Source of the DNA: Flavitalea sp966112615 | GTDB taxonomy: Bacteria > Bacteroidota > Bacteroidia > Chitinophagales > Chitinophagaceae | Assembly (NCBI GenBank): GCA_966112615.1 | Contig: CBHWDO010000003.1 | Location: 1 to 64,000, forward strand | Direction: 5' to 3' | DNA: 64,000 nt | In this document: positions 28,399 to 36,762 of the stretch, one piece after another | Numbering within the stretch: the first letter of the stretch is position 1 | Layout of the letters: each line of letters starts with the position of its first letter | Position numbers and translations under genes: made by a program | The notes under the pieces: model-generated | What the model saw: only the letters and a program-made list of their open reading frames with translations | The model's database searches: none | What the model was told of the DNA's origin: nothing

Positions 28399-28447
28399 AC
28401 TATGTAGCGGGATCGGGAGTTGAACCCGAGACCTTTGGGTTATGAAT
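28399..28447. repeat. attR: 49-bp direct repeat within the intact tRNA-Met
   Basis: Identical to 21651-21699. It spans from just behind the tRNA 3' end to the anticodon loop, the classical target of tyrosine recombinases. Confidence 0.9.
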
Positions 28448-28478
28448 CCAACGCTCTAACCACCTGAGCTACCCCGCC
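28405..28478 (-). tRNA. tRNA-Met (anticodon CAT, elongator type)
   Basis: A 74-nt cloverleaf can be drawn on the - strand. The acceptor is GGCGGGG paired with TCCCGCT (G1-U72 and G7-U66 wobbles), the D arm GCTC...GAGC, the anticodon loop TTCATAA, the T arm TCGGG-TTCAACT-CCCGA and the discriminator A. CCA is not encoded. The anticodon stem TTGGA/CCCAA has one A-C mismatch next to the loop. The paired first base differs from initiator tRNA, so elongator Met is most likely; tRNA-Ile with a modified CAT cannot be fully excluded. It is the integration site of the element. Confidence 0.93.
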
Positions 28479-28525
28479 GAATGGGGTGCAAAAATAGGAG
28501 ATTGATAAATAAGAACAAAATTGAT

Positions 28526-29278
28526 TTAAGATTCTTCTAAAGGTACTTCATAAAGGTAATAAGGCTGCGTATAGCCGGCCTTGAGCAGGATATGCTTCGC
28601 AACATTGAAGACCTGGGTTCCGCCGCTTGCAACGCCTTCTAATTGGCCCATATGGGCATGCCCATGAAATGCCGCTTTTACTTTCCTTCTGTTCAATGGT
28701 TCCACCAGCCTGGAAGAACCCAGGAACGGAAAGATCACTTCCGGTTCGCCAATTACCGTTTCTGATAAAGGTGAATAATGCATTACCACGATCTTGGGGA
28801 TGTTTTTATTCTCTGAATCGATCCTTGCCAGCGCTCTGTCGAGATGCAGCGCTTCATCCACGGCCTCCTGCACAAATGACTTCATAGCACCCTCTCCAAA
28901 CATGGATAACATATGATTGTCAAATCCTCCGCCAAATCCCTTGATTCCCGCAAACCCTATGTTGTGAATGATCACCGATTCCCCATCCAGCATATGAACT
29001 CCTGCCTTGATCAGCATCTGCCTGATCAGCTTATGCCTGCCTTTTTCATAATCATGATTTCCCAAAACAGCCACCACCGGAATAGAGCAGGAGCGAAGCT
29101 CATCAATCAAAACCTGCGCTTCTCCTTCATCTCCTGTATCTGTCAGATCACCGGCTACCAGTAATACATCAGCCCTGGTGGATACATCTTTGAAGAATTC
29201 TGTCCACTTTCCGGTATCAGTTTCCCTTACATGTAAATCAGCAGTTGCTGCTATTCTAACCGTTCCGTTTGTTGCCAT
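28526..29278 (-). CDS. Calcineurin-like metallophosphoesterase
   Basis: A 250-residue cytoplasmic phosphoesterase. The five metal-binding motifs are readable: DLH near residue 14, GDLTD, GNHDYEKG, VVMHYSP and HGHAH. No signal peptide. Members act on phosphomono- or diesters and the substrate cannot be told from sequence. It starts 29 bp downstream of the nucleotidyltransferase-like gene stop on the same strand, so the two may share a transcript. The other neighbour is the tRNA. Confidence 0.88.
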   Translation of the reverse strand: MATNGTVRIAATADLHVRETDTGKWTEFFKDVSTRADVLLVAGDLTDTGDEGEAQVLIDELRSCSIPVVAVLGNHDYEKGRHKLIRQMLIKAGVHMLDGESVIIHNIGFAGIKGFGGGFDNHMLSMFGEGAMKSFVQEAVDEALHLDRALARIDSENKNIPKIVVMHYSPLSETVIGEPEVIFPFLGSSRLVEPLNRRKVKAAFHGHAHMGQLEGVASGGTQVFNVAKHILLKAGYTQPYYLYEVPLEES

Positions 29279-29307
29279 AATCCTGTTTTCGCTGAGTTCT
29301 GCAAAAA

Positions 29308-30051
29308 TTATACTGTCATGATCGTACAGCTCTTATAATCCCATTCCTTGATATCAACCTGGTACTGGGTATTATCGATGATCGGGCCGCGACAAACCCT
29401 TACCACCGCAGAAGGGAGGTCGTACTGCGTCCTGGCTCTTTCCATCAGTTCATCAAACAGCCATTTCGGAATAATCCGCTGGTAGTCATATGGATAAACG
29501 AACTGAAACAATATCAGGTGTGAAAGCAATAAATGCCAGTGCTTATCCAGTTTTGATAAAAGTCTTTTCCAGTCGAGCTTTTCACCATATTTAAGGATCA
29601 CATGATTGACATCCGCACCATCGTATCGCTCTCGGTTCTGTACATAGCATTTGCAGAAAATAAGATCTTCCGCAGATAAGAATCTTACCGGTTCACCAAC
29701 GAATTCGGCCTTTGGAGCATGCTGGATCCAGTCGTCATCCACCGTGCAGATATTATTTACCGTATCAAAAATGATGTCGATAAAATAATCGCCTTTGAAG
29801 AGTTTGGCCAGCCATCTCACATCGGTGAGTTGTACTTCGTAGCCGTGTTCGGAAAAGAATTTGAGAATTTTTGTATGGTCTACCGGTTTGCAGAAGACAT
29901 CGAGGTCCTTGGTATCGCGGTAGATCCCGGTATAGTGGAACATGGCAAAAGCTCCGCCCAGCATATAATCTATTCCGCTTTGATTCAGTAATTGTAGTGC
30001 TTCTTTATAGAATTCCTGTGATTCCGTTCTTTTCTGTTCTGTATCGTTCAT
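29308..30051 (-). CDS. Nucleotidyltransferase-fold protein
   Basis: A 247-residue protein. Residues about 28-60 read YMLGGAFAMFHYTGIYRDTKDLDVFC, which fits the nucleotidyltransferase pattern GG.A...H...R.T.DLD with its two metal-binding Asp. KGDYFIDIIFD near residue 90 supplies a third acidic position. The remaining part is helical and lacks a known domain. Proteins of this class include aminoglycoside nucleotidyltransferases and antitoxin-type enzymes; no toxin partner (HEPN) is adjacent. Specific function not assigned. Confidence 0.7.
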   Translation of the reverse strand: MNDTEQKRTESQEFYKEALQLLNQSGIDYMLGGAFAMFHYTGIYRDTKDLDVFCKPVDHTKILKFFSEHGYEVQLTDVRWLAKLFKGDYFIDIIFDTVNNICTVDDDWIQHAPKAEFVGEPVRFLSAEDLIFCKCYVQNRERYDGADVNHVILKYGEKLDWKRLLSKLDKHWHLLLSHLILFQFVYPYDYQRIIPKWLFDELMERARTQYDLPSAVVRVCRGPIIDNTQYQVDIKEWDYKSCTIMTV

Positions 30052-30099
30052 GGGTCATTGCCTTTCTACAGGTTGTAAAAAAAACAATGCCACTGTTAT

Positions 30100-30438
30100 T
30101 TATTGCAATTTTGATTTCATTTCTGCCTCGAGACCTACAGAAAATTCGAGGTATTCTGAGATCATATGATTGAAATCACACTGTCCCAAACTGTCCGGAT
30201 CAGCCTCCAGGATCTCGTTTATAACGGGTATGATGTCAGAAAATCCAAACATGATATAACCAGGTTTGATCTTATGAATAGCACGCCGGATCAGGGTTTT
30301 GTCCTCGGTTTCCTTTAATTCAATGATCTCTTTATTGCTTTCTTCCAGTTCCTCCAGGAATGTTTTTGCCAAAAGATCAACAGTTTCGTCATTGAGGCCG
30401 GTAAAATTTTTGATCGCCTCCAGGTTATACAGATTCAT
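30100..30438 (-). CDS. Hpt (histidine phosphotransfer) domain protein
   Basis: A 112-residue all-helical protein with the motif AIHKIKPGYIMFGF; the His in HKIKP is the expected phospho-acceptor. Hpt proteins pass phosphate between the receiver of a hybrid histidine kinase and a response regulator. It starts 7 bp after the stop codon of the receiver remnant of a broken hybrid kinase, its likely former partner. It appears intact itself, so it may be an orphan now. Confidence 0.75.
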   Translation of the reverse strand: MNLYNLEAIKNFTGLNDETVDLLAKTFLEELEESNKEIIELKETEDKTLIRRAIHKIKPGYIMFGFSDIIPVINEILEADPDSLGQCDFNHMISEYLEFSVGLEAEMKSKLQ

Positions 30439-30445
30439 GAGCAGA

Positions 30446-31506
30446 TTATTTTTTACTTATCCATTTGGATAAAGCTGACAGCAGTTGGTTCTCGGTATAA
30501 GGTTTTGGGAGGAAGTCGTTCATTCCAGAGTTCAAATATATTTCCTTTTCTTCTCTTAAAGCATGAGCTGTAAGCGCAATGATAGGAATAGATATCCCCA
30601 TTTCTTTGCGTAATATGTTAGTGGCGGTCACACCATCCATTACGGGCATCTGGATGTCCATTAGAATTATATCGACCGAATGTTCCCTGACCATTTTAAT
30701 GGCTTCCTCACCATTCATGGCATAAAGTGCTGACCCTGGTTATGTTCTTTGATCTTTTTAAAAGGAATCTTTAGTGTAACTGTTGTTCCGGCATCTTTGA
30801 TACTGCTGATCCTGATAGTGCCATTCATCAGTTCAACAAGATTTTTGGATATACTTAATCCAAGTCCGGTACCTCCATATTTTATTACGAAACTCTGATC
30901 CTCCTGCTGAAATTCCTGGAACAGACTTTCAATATTTTCTTCATTGATTCCAATCCCGGTATCAATGATATCAATTTGAATGAGTTGATGCAGCTAATCG
31001 AAATGAAGCAATGATGCATTGATGGAAACATGGCCCTTCTTAGTGAATTCTTTCCGATAGTTTCTCCATGCCATTTTCCATCCCTGATCAGTAAAGGAAA
31101 ATACTCGTTCTCAATTTTGATGAGTTCTTTTTCATCATACAGGGTTTTCCAACTTTTAACAATCAATTCATCCTGGCTTTCATAACCAAAGAATTTTAAA
31201 TGCGCATCGTTGAGGTAATAATAATTTCCCTGTGCATCCAATAATGCGATGCCATCTTTTGCAGATTCAATGGCAATGTTTTGTCTCTGGATAATATTTT
31301 CCGATTCCTTGATATAAGTAGTATCAAGGCCGAATCCAACTATGTATTCAATCTCTCCTTTCGGATTAAAAACAGGGTGGAAACTTTTGGTTTTATTGTA
31401 CTTCTTTCCTGCAACTTCAATGATCTCTTCAAAAGTTACACTTGCCTTTGTAATAAATACCTGTTGAAAAAATTTCTTTCTTTTGATAGCAAGATCCTGA
31501 TAATTC
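30446..31506 (-). pseudogene. Decayed PAS/hybrid histidine kinase
   Basis: Pieces of one hybrid kinase lie in order on the - strand. They are a PAS end (FEEIIEVAGKKYNKTKSF...GFGLDTTYI), a second PAS (AIESAKDGIALLDAQGNYYY...WKTLYDEKELI), the HATPase end (DTGIGINEENIESLF...YGGTGLGLSISKNLV) and the C-terminal half of a receiver (NGEEAIKMV...DIILMDIQMPVMDG, with the phospho-acceptor Asp). The N-terminus is missing directly behind the TolC stop. A frameshift lies near 31035-31060 and a stop near 30994. The HisKA domain with its His is missing, as is the first half of the receiver. The short open frames at 30446-30718 and 30885-31241 are fragments, not genes. Confidence 0.8.
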
Positions 31507-32907
31507 TTATTTTAAGATTCCTGCCGACCATTGTAGCGCGCTAAGAGTTTTGTTGTATTTGCTTCTAAGGTCTATTGTCTTTTGTTGAGTTTCCAGCACT
31601 TTATTTTCTCTTGTGTTCAACAAAAAAACGGAGCTTTCTCCGAGCCTGAACCTGGTGTCTTCACCTCTTAAAAGGCTTTCATAATTTCGAAGTGCAGCTT
31701 CATTGATTCTTACCTGCTCCATTAGACCATTCAATTCATTGTAATATGACCTTATCTTATTTTCTATTTGCCTAGACTTATTATTCACTTCGTATTGTGT
31801 ATCTGCGATCTTGATCTTTGCTTTTTGATAATCGCCTCTTCCCTGTGATAAACGTAAAGGGATCACTATATCTAAGCCTAACTTGTAATTATTTTCCATG
31901 AACGCCGCATCTACACCTTTCACAACATTGTATCCCTTATTCAACAGGTTTCCTTTTACATTGATATAGGGCAGAAGTGATTGAAATTTATATCTTCTTT
32001 CAATATCCAGTGATTGAAGTTTGAAATCATAACTGCGAAGAACAGGATGATTGATCATAGCATCCGATACAAGTTCATCCACTGTTGCAACCGGTAGGGA
32101 AGGGAGTGGTTGATTTGTCCAACTGCTATCAGGAACAACAAAACCCGGTAGTACATATGCACTGTCATTTTCAAGCCATAAATAATTTGAAAGTTGCAGG
32201 CTGTTGTTCAACAGATCTATTTCTGAATCTACCTGTATTGATTGAAAACTTTGTAGTTGAGCAAGAGCTTCTGTTGTATCAATTGCCGGACGATCGCCTT
32301 GTCGATACCCGATCTTTACGAAGTCAAAACGCTCCTGTGAGATCTTTACAATATTCGAGATCACTTTGTAGAACTGGTAAGATGAAGCCCAGTTCCAGTA
32401 AGCAACACTTGCATCAAATAAAAGATCGTTGATTACTGCACTTCTTTCAGCATTGCTTTGTGAGCGGTAGATCTTCGCCTGTTGCAGTGCTGCTCTTCGC
32501 TGATCAATCAAAAGATTTCTTGCCAGCGGAACAGTCAATCCAAGATAACTCGATTGACCCAATGTGGTTTCATTGTTTACCCTCTCACCATACACTTCTT
32601 CTAATCCACCCCTGATCTCCACTCCATACCAGGTTGGAATTTTTATTTCCGGATTCCAGTATTGATAGTATTCAAGTCCTCCGAATTTTTTCTTTCCGAA
32701 AGATGCCTGGAAAACCGGGTCAAATGCACCTCTTGCTGATGTGAGCGAGGCATTTGCTTCCTGGACAATAAGATTTGCCTGTTTGGAAATTGGATGATAG
32801 GAGCGTACGATCTTTAGATACTCTGGCAGTGTCATAACCTGCAGGCTGTCCTGTGCCGAACTCCTCAACATGATAAATAACCCCAGTATGGATATCAGAT
32901 TTTTCAT
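31507..32907 (-). CDS. TolC-family outer-membrane efflux/secretion protein
   Basis: A 466-residue protein with signal peptide (MKNLISILGLFIMLRSSA). Two long alpha-helical repeats with TolC features follow, for instance SYLGLTVPLARNLLIDQRRAALQQAKI and the parallel KLGLDIVIPLRLSQGRGDYQKAKIKI. It forms the outer-membrane exit duct of the export system. It overlaps the HlyD-type gene by 4 bp (ATGA) and is the last intact gene of the operon. Confidence 0.9.
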   Translation of the reverse strand: MKNLISILGLFIMLRSSAQDSLQVMTLPEYLKIVRSYHPISKQANLIVQEANASLTSARGAFDPVFQASFGKKKFGGLEYYQYWNPEIKIPTWYGVEIRGGLEEVYGERVNNETTLGQSSYLGLTVPLARNLLIDQRRAALQQAKIYRSQSNAERSAVINDLLFDASVAYWNWASSYQFYKVISNIVKISQERFDFVKIGYRQGDRPAIDTTEALAQLQSFQSIQVDSEIDLLNNSLQLSNYLWLENDSAYVLPGFVVPDSSWTNQPLPSLPVATVDELVSDAMINHPVLRSYDFKLQSLDIERRYKFQSLLPYINVKGNLLNKGYNVVKGVDAAFMENNYKLGLDIVIPLRLSQGRGDYQKAKIKIADTQYEVNNKSRQIENKIRSYYNELNGLMEQVRINEAALRNYESLLRGEDTRFRLGESSVFLLNTRENKVLETQQKTIDLRSKYNKTLSALQWSAGILK

Positions 32908-34271
32908 TTCTTTTTGGAAGTTTCCTTTTGTTCCGTTGTGTAATAATCAGGTGGGAAGCCATTGATATTTCGCCATAATTCATACCATATAGGAACTTCT
33001 TTCAATAATGCTATACCATTGGCTCCTGTACCCATTTTCAACTCCTGTGGCCATTTCCTGTCTGCTGAATCTTCTTTGATCAATAACCTGAAATTTCCGT
33101 TACTGCTGACAGAATTTTCCACGGCAACAATTTCACCACCAAAAGTTCCATAAGAAGCACCGGGCCACCCGCTAAAAACGATGGCAGGAAATCCATCAAA
33201 TACAAATCGAATTTTCTGACCAGCATGAAGCAATGGAAGATCCATTGGTTTCACAAACAGTTCCACTGCATATTCAAAATTATCCGGAACAATTTCAACG
33301 ATCATTTCACCTTCTTTTACTATCTCACCGATACCTGCTTTTCTTGCTTTGGTGATCTGTCCGCTTTGCGGTGCGGTGATATAATACATTCCGTTTCGGA
33401 TAGTGTAATTGCTGAACTGGTTCTTCAATTTTGCTACTTCACTTTCACCACTCGCAACCTGCGATAAAGCCTGGAATCTTTCTCCAAGTGTTTTAGAAAT
33501 TTTTTCTGCATATTCCTGGGTAACGCCATTCAATTCAATTTGCAGTCGCAAAAATTCCTGCCTGGCATTTTGAAATTTTATTTCTGCACTTGTCTTTTTC
33601 GCAATGGCATCCTGCCTTGCCTGGTTTCTTTGTTCAAGCTGTGTAAGCGAGACCAGTCCTGAATCATAGAGTGATACCTGCCTGGTGTACTGAACGTTTT
33701 TAATGTTAAGGTCATTGATCGCTGCGATCAGATCCATACTATCGCTCTGGATCTTCATTCGCTGTTGAGTGATCTTGTTATTGAGTTCTGAGATCTTTAG
33801 ATCCCTTGCGCTTTCCAATGCCGCTACCTGTGTTTGGGTAGTTGCTGCTTTCTGACTATAACTTTCAATGGCTGCTTCTTTAGCTACCAGTTGCTCTTCG
33901 GTTCTTTTTAATAAAGATGGATCCAGGTAATCATCCTTGATCTCACCGATCTGTATGATCGTATCACCAGCATTTACATGATCACCTTCTTTTACATGCC
34001 ACTTAATTACTTTACCGGCAATGATGGTATTTAGTTCCTGTGGCCTCTGTTCCTGTCTCAGTGTGGTTACCGCACCTCTTGCACGGATATTCTGTGTCCA
34101 TGGAAGAAAGAGGAATACAAGAATGATCATGAGGATTCCAAGTGTCCAATACCTGACACGACTTTTCCTTCCGCTTCCATACACTTCATTGAATGACCTA
34201 AGTTCAACACGCTGACCATTACTTTCAATGACTGGTTCCGGATCTGTGATATATAGATTTTTCTCAGCCAT
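32904..34271 (-). CDS. HlyD-family periplasmic adaptor protein
   Basis: A 455-residue membrane-fusion protein. One transmembrane segment at about residues 42-60 (TLGILMIILVFLFLPW) is followed by a biotinyl-lipoyl-like half (GKVIKWHVKEGDHVNAGDTI). A long coiled coil covers about 120-290, then the second lipoyl half (YITAPQSGQITKARKAGIGEIVKEGEMIVEIVP) and the beta-barrel part. It links the inner-membrane ABC protein with the TolC duct. Start 2 bp behind the ABC gene, end overlapping the TolC gene, hence one operon. Confidence 0.9.
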   Translation of the reverse strand: MAEKNLYITDPEPVIESNGQRVELRSFNEVYGSGRKSRVRYWTLGILMIILVFLFLPWTQNIRARGAVTTLRQEQRPQELNTIIAGKVIKWHVKEGDHVNAGDTIIQIGEIKDDYLDPSLLKRTEEQLVAKEAAIESYSQKAATTQTQVAALESARDLKISELNNKITQQRMKIQSDSMDLIAAINDLNIKNVQYTRQVSLYDSGLVSLTQLEQRNQARQDAIAKKTSAEIKFQNARQEFLRLQIELNGVTQEYAEKISKTLGERFQALSQVASGESEVAKLKNQFSNYTIRNGMYYITAPQSGQITKARKAGIGEIVKEGEMIVEIVPDNFEYAVELFVKPMDLPLLHAGQKIRFVFDGFPAIVFSGWPGASYGTFGGEIVAVENSVSSNGNFRLLIKEDSADRKWPQELKMGTGANGIALLKEVPIWYELWRNINGFPPDYYTTEQKETSKKK

Positions 34272-34273
34272 GG

Positions 34274-35962
34274 TTAAATTTTTGGATTGTTGATGTTTGT
34301 GATCTTACCGTTCTTCAGGTAAATAACCTGGTCGCACCTGTCTGCAAACTCCTGGTCATTTGTGATCATGATCAGTGTAGTATTTTCGAGGCTCAATAAA
34401 TACTCTTCGATCTTCACTTTGTATTTCTCTTCAATGCTTTGCCATGGTTCTTCCATCAATAAAAGCTTTGGCTGCATCATCAGCATACGCAGCAGTAAAA
34501 TTTTCTGAATTGAATTCCTGGATAGCTTCTTTCCGAATGGATCAATGTTGTGATCCAGTCCTCCGGATAAGTTTGAGATAAAATCATCGAATCCCAATTT
34601 TCCTGCTATTTCAACTACTTCATTCCAGTGAATATTCGGATTGCCCAACGTGATATTTTCCATCAGCGTTCCCTGGAAAATATCATGGTCACTGAAATAA
34701 ATGCCCATGTAAGATCGAAGGTTATTCATGTTATAATTCACCAGTGGAATTTTATTGATGAGTAACAAACCTTCTGTTGGCTGGTATGCACCGGTCAATA
34801 TTTTTAGCAGGGTTGATTTACCTGATCCGTCAGTTCCCATGATGGCAACTTTTTGTCCCGATTCAATTTTAAGATTGATATTTTCCAGCACATTTTTGCC
34901 TTTCTCATAATAGAAATTAAGATCCCTGGTTTCCACTTCCAATCCGGGAATTTCTTTTTGCGGTATTTGCAGTGTGCCGGTTTCTTCAAGAGGTTTATCA
35001 ATTACTTTGGATAGTTTTCCTACTGAGGTCAGGATATCATATACTTTATCAAGGTTGATTGTGAATTTTTCAACACTATTTAAAATAGTAATGATCACGA
35101 TCTCTGCAGCAATGAACTGGCCGATATTGATCTGCTGGTCAACAAGCAGCAATGTTCCTACTATCAGCATGGCTGCAGTAATGATCACTTTAAATCCGAC
35201 CAGTGACCAGTATTGAAATAATAGAATTTTGAAATGGCTTGTTCTGTATTTAAGATACTGGGCAGTGAGTTCATCATTTTTCTTGACATGCAATAACGAT
35301 CCTTTAGAAAAACGGATCGACTTAACTATCCTCGCAATTTCTTCAAGCCAGCCAGCCACACGGTATTTATAGGCACTTTCATTATAACTTGTTTCAAGTC
35401 CTTTGGGACCTGTATACCTCAGGAGGATAAATAAAATGAAGATCAGGATCAATCCGAATGCTATGAAGATCGGATGGTAAAAACAAAGCAATAGCAAACC
35501 AAAAAGAATTTGAATGGAAGCTGTAGGAATTTCAATCAGGATCTTTGAAACGCCTTTCTGTAAAGAGATCACATCAAAAAAACGGTTAGTAAGTTCAGGT
35601 AGATAAACATCATCGGTTTTTTGAAGGTCAATCCGTGGGAGGCGATTCGCAAATTCATAGGAATACCGGGCAAAGAGTTTCTGTTGGATCTTTTCTATCA
35701 GCTTCATTTGATTCACCTGCAGTAATCCATTCAAAAAAACACCCAGAACCACCAGGATGATCAGGATGACCATCGAAGTGGAGATAAATCCACCCAGTAC
35801 AAAACCAATGATTGCCTGGATGCCCAGGGGTAAACTCAGCTGGATAAGTCCATTCAGGATTGCATAAAAGTAAATGGCGGAAATATCGGATCTGTCGGCT
35901 CTTAAAACCGCAAAGATCCTTCTTAAAGGAGATGGCTCTTGCATGGTGATGGAACTACCCAT
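34274..35962 (-). CDS. Type-I-secretion-like ABC exporter with degenerate nucleotide-binding domain
   Basis: A 562-residue protein. Residues about 25-310 form the six-helix exporter membrane domain and about 340-560 the nucleotide-binding domain. There is no N-terminal C39 peptidase. Walker A is intact (GTDGSGKST). The Q-loop reads MGIYFSDHD without Gln, the LSGGQ signature reads KLSRNS, Walker B with the catalytic Glu reads LLLMEEP, the D-loop reads WQSIEE and the switch His reads MITND. So ATP binding seems possible while hydrolysis looks impaired. It is the first gene of the ABC-HlyD-TolC operon, divergent from a TetR gene. Confidence 0.85.
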   Translation of the reverse strand: MGSSITMQEPSPLRRIFAVLRADRSDISAIYFYAILNGLIQLSLPLGIQAIIGFVLGGFISTSMVILIILVVLGVFLNGLLQVNQMKLIEKIQQKLFARYSYEFANRLPRIDLQKTDDVYLPELTNRFFDVISLQKGVSKILIEIPTASIQILFGLLLLCFYHPIFIAFGLILIFILFILLRYTGPKGLETSYNESAYKYRVAGWLEEIARIVKSIRFSKGSLLHVKKNDELTAQYLKYRTSHFKILLFQYWSLVGFKVIITAAMLIVGTLLLVDQQINIGQFIAAEIVIITILNSVEKFTINLDKVYDILTSVGKLSKVIDKPLEETGTLQIPQKEIPGLEVETRDLNFYYEKGKNVLENINLKIESGQKVAIMGTDGSGKSTLLKILTGAYQPTEGLLLINKIPLVNYNMNNLRSYMGIYFSDHDIFQGTLMENITLGNPNIHWNEVVEIAGKLGFDDFISNLSGGLDHNIDPFGKKLSRNSIQKILLLRMLMMQPKLLLMEEPWQSIEEKYKVKIEEYLLSLENTTLIMITNDQEFADRCDQVIYLKNGKITNINNPKI

Positions 35963-35981
35963 TGTCAGTTATTTTCGGAGT

Positions 35982-35989
35982 CAAAAATA
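35982..35989 (-). promoter_or_regulatory. -7 box of the ABC-HlyD-TolC operon
   Basis: On the - strand TATTTTTG matches the Bacteroidota -7 consensus TAnnTTTG, about 20 bp upstream of the ABC start codon. No good -33 element is visible at the right distance. That position is covered by the inverted repeat at 36010-36022, which suggests repression there. Confidence 0.5.
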
Positions 35990-36009
35990 TACAATTACTT
36001 TTCTAAATA

Positions 36010-36022
36010 ATAGTAATACTAT
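36010..36022. promoter_or_regulatory. Candidate TetR operator
   Basis: ATAGTA-A-TACTAT is a perfect inverted repeat in the divergent TetR/ABC promoter region. It falls on the expected -33 region of the ABC operon promoter and about 27 bp upstream of the -33 TTG of the tetR promoter. Confidence 0.45.
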
Positions 36023-36048
36023 CTTTTTTGATAATTTTAGTATTTTAA

Positions 36049-36080
36049 TTGAAAGCCTGACTACGTAATCAGTACTTTTG
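36049..36080 (+). promoter_or_regulatory. Bacteroidota-type promoter of the TetR gene
   Basis: TTG (36049-36051), a 21-bp spacer and TACTTTTG (36073-36080) match the consensus TTG/TTTG-N19-23-TAnnTTTG. The -7 box ends only 4 bp before the ATG at 36085, so the mRNA would be leaderless or translation would start at the next ATG, 36109. Confidence 0.65.
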
Positions 36081-36084
36081 TACC

Positions 36085-36762
36085 ATGGAATTACAATTTC
36101 AGGTCAGGATGAATCCCAAGCTATTCCTTAAGGATCCCGAGCAGTCGGAACTTGGAAGGAATATTATCCGGGTTAGCATTGAAATGATCCATGAATTGGG
36201 ATTTGAAGATTTTACATTCAAGAAATTATCGCAGCGCGTAGGTACCACCGAAGCAAGTATCTACCGTTACTTCGAGAATAAACACAGATTACTGGTTTAT
36301 GTTGTCGATTGGTTCTGGAGTTGGATGGAATATCGTATAGTTTTCATGACCAATAATATGGAAGACAAAACCCGGAAGATCAAGCTGATCATCCGCTTAC
36401 TCGCTTCCAATGTGGGGGAAGACCCGGTGTACACCCATATCAACAAGGATATGTTGTATAATATTGTAGTGATGGAGGGTAGTAAATCTTACCTGACAAG
36501 GCATGTGGAGCAGGACAATAAAGACCAGTTGTTCAAGCCCTATAAGGATCTCTGCGGAAGAATTGCCGATGTATTTAAAGATTATAACAAGGAATTTCCC
36601 TATCCCCGTTCTCTTGCCAGCACCTTGCTGGAGATGGCTAATTACCAGTATTATTTTAAAAAGAATCTTCCTTCATTGACCGATCTGTCAGAAGATAAGG
36701 ACGATGAAAAATTGATCAGTTTCCTGGAACACCTGGTTTTCTCAGCGCTTGACAGAACCTAA
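36085..36762 (+). CDS. TetR/AcrR-family transcriptional regulator
   Basis: A 225-residue regulator with the N-terminal TetR HTH at about residues 25-70 (IIRVSIEMIHELGFEDFTFKKLSQRVGTTEASIYRYFENKHRLL). The ligand-binding C-terminus is family-diverse. It is divergent from the ABC-HlyD-TolC operon and is the likely repressor of it; a dyad at 36010-36022 could be its operator. The ATG at 36109 (MNPKLFLKDPEQ) is an alternative start, 24 bp inside. Its stop codon overlaps the stop region of the convergent response-regulator gene by 4 bp. Confidence 0.9.
   Translation: MELQFQVRMNPKLFLKDPEQSELGRNIIRVSIEMIHELGFEDFTFKKLSQRVGTTEASIYRYFENKHRLLVYVVDWFWSWMEYRIVFMTNNMEDKTRKIKLIIRLLASNVGEDPVYTHINKDMLYNIVVMEGSKSYLTRHVEQDNKDQLFKPYKDLCGRIADVFKDYNKEFPYPRSLASTLLEMANYQYYFKKNLPSLTDLSEDKDDEKLISFLEHLVFSALDRT

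Noticed and set aside
30885..31241. Independent PAS-domain gene of 118 residues
   Set aside because: It starts at an internal TTG, the PAS continues upstream in frame to the TolC stop, and the last 55 residues are out of frame with the family. It is a fragment of the decayed kinase.
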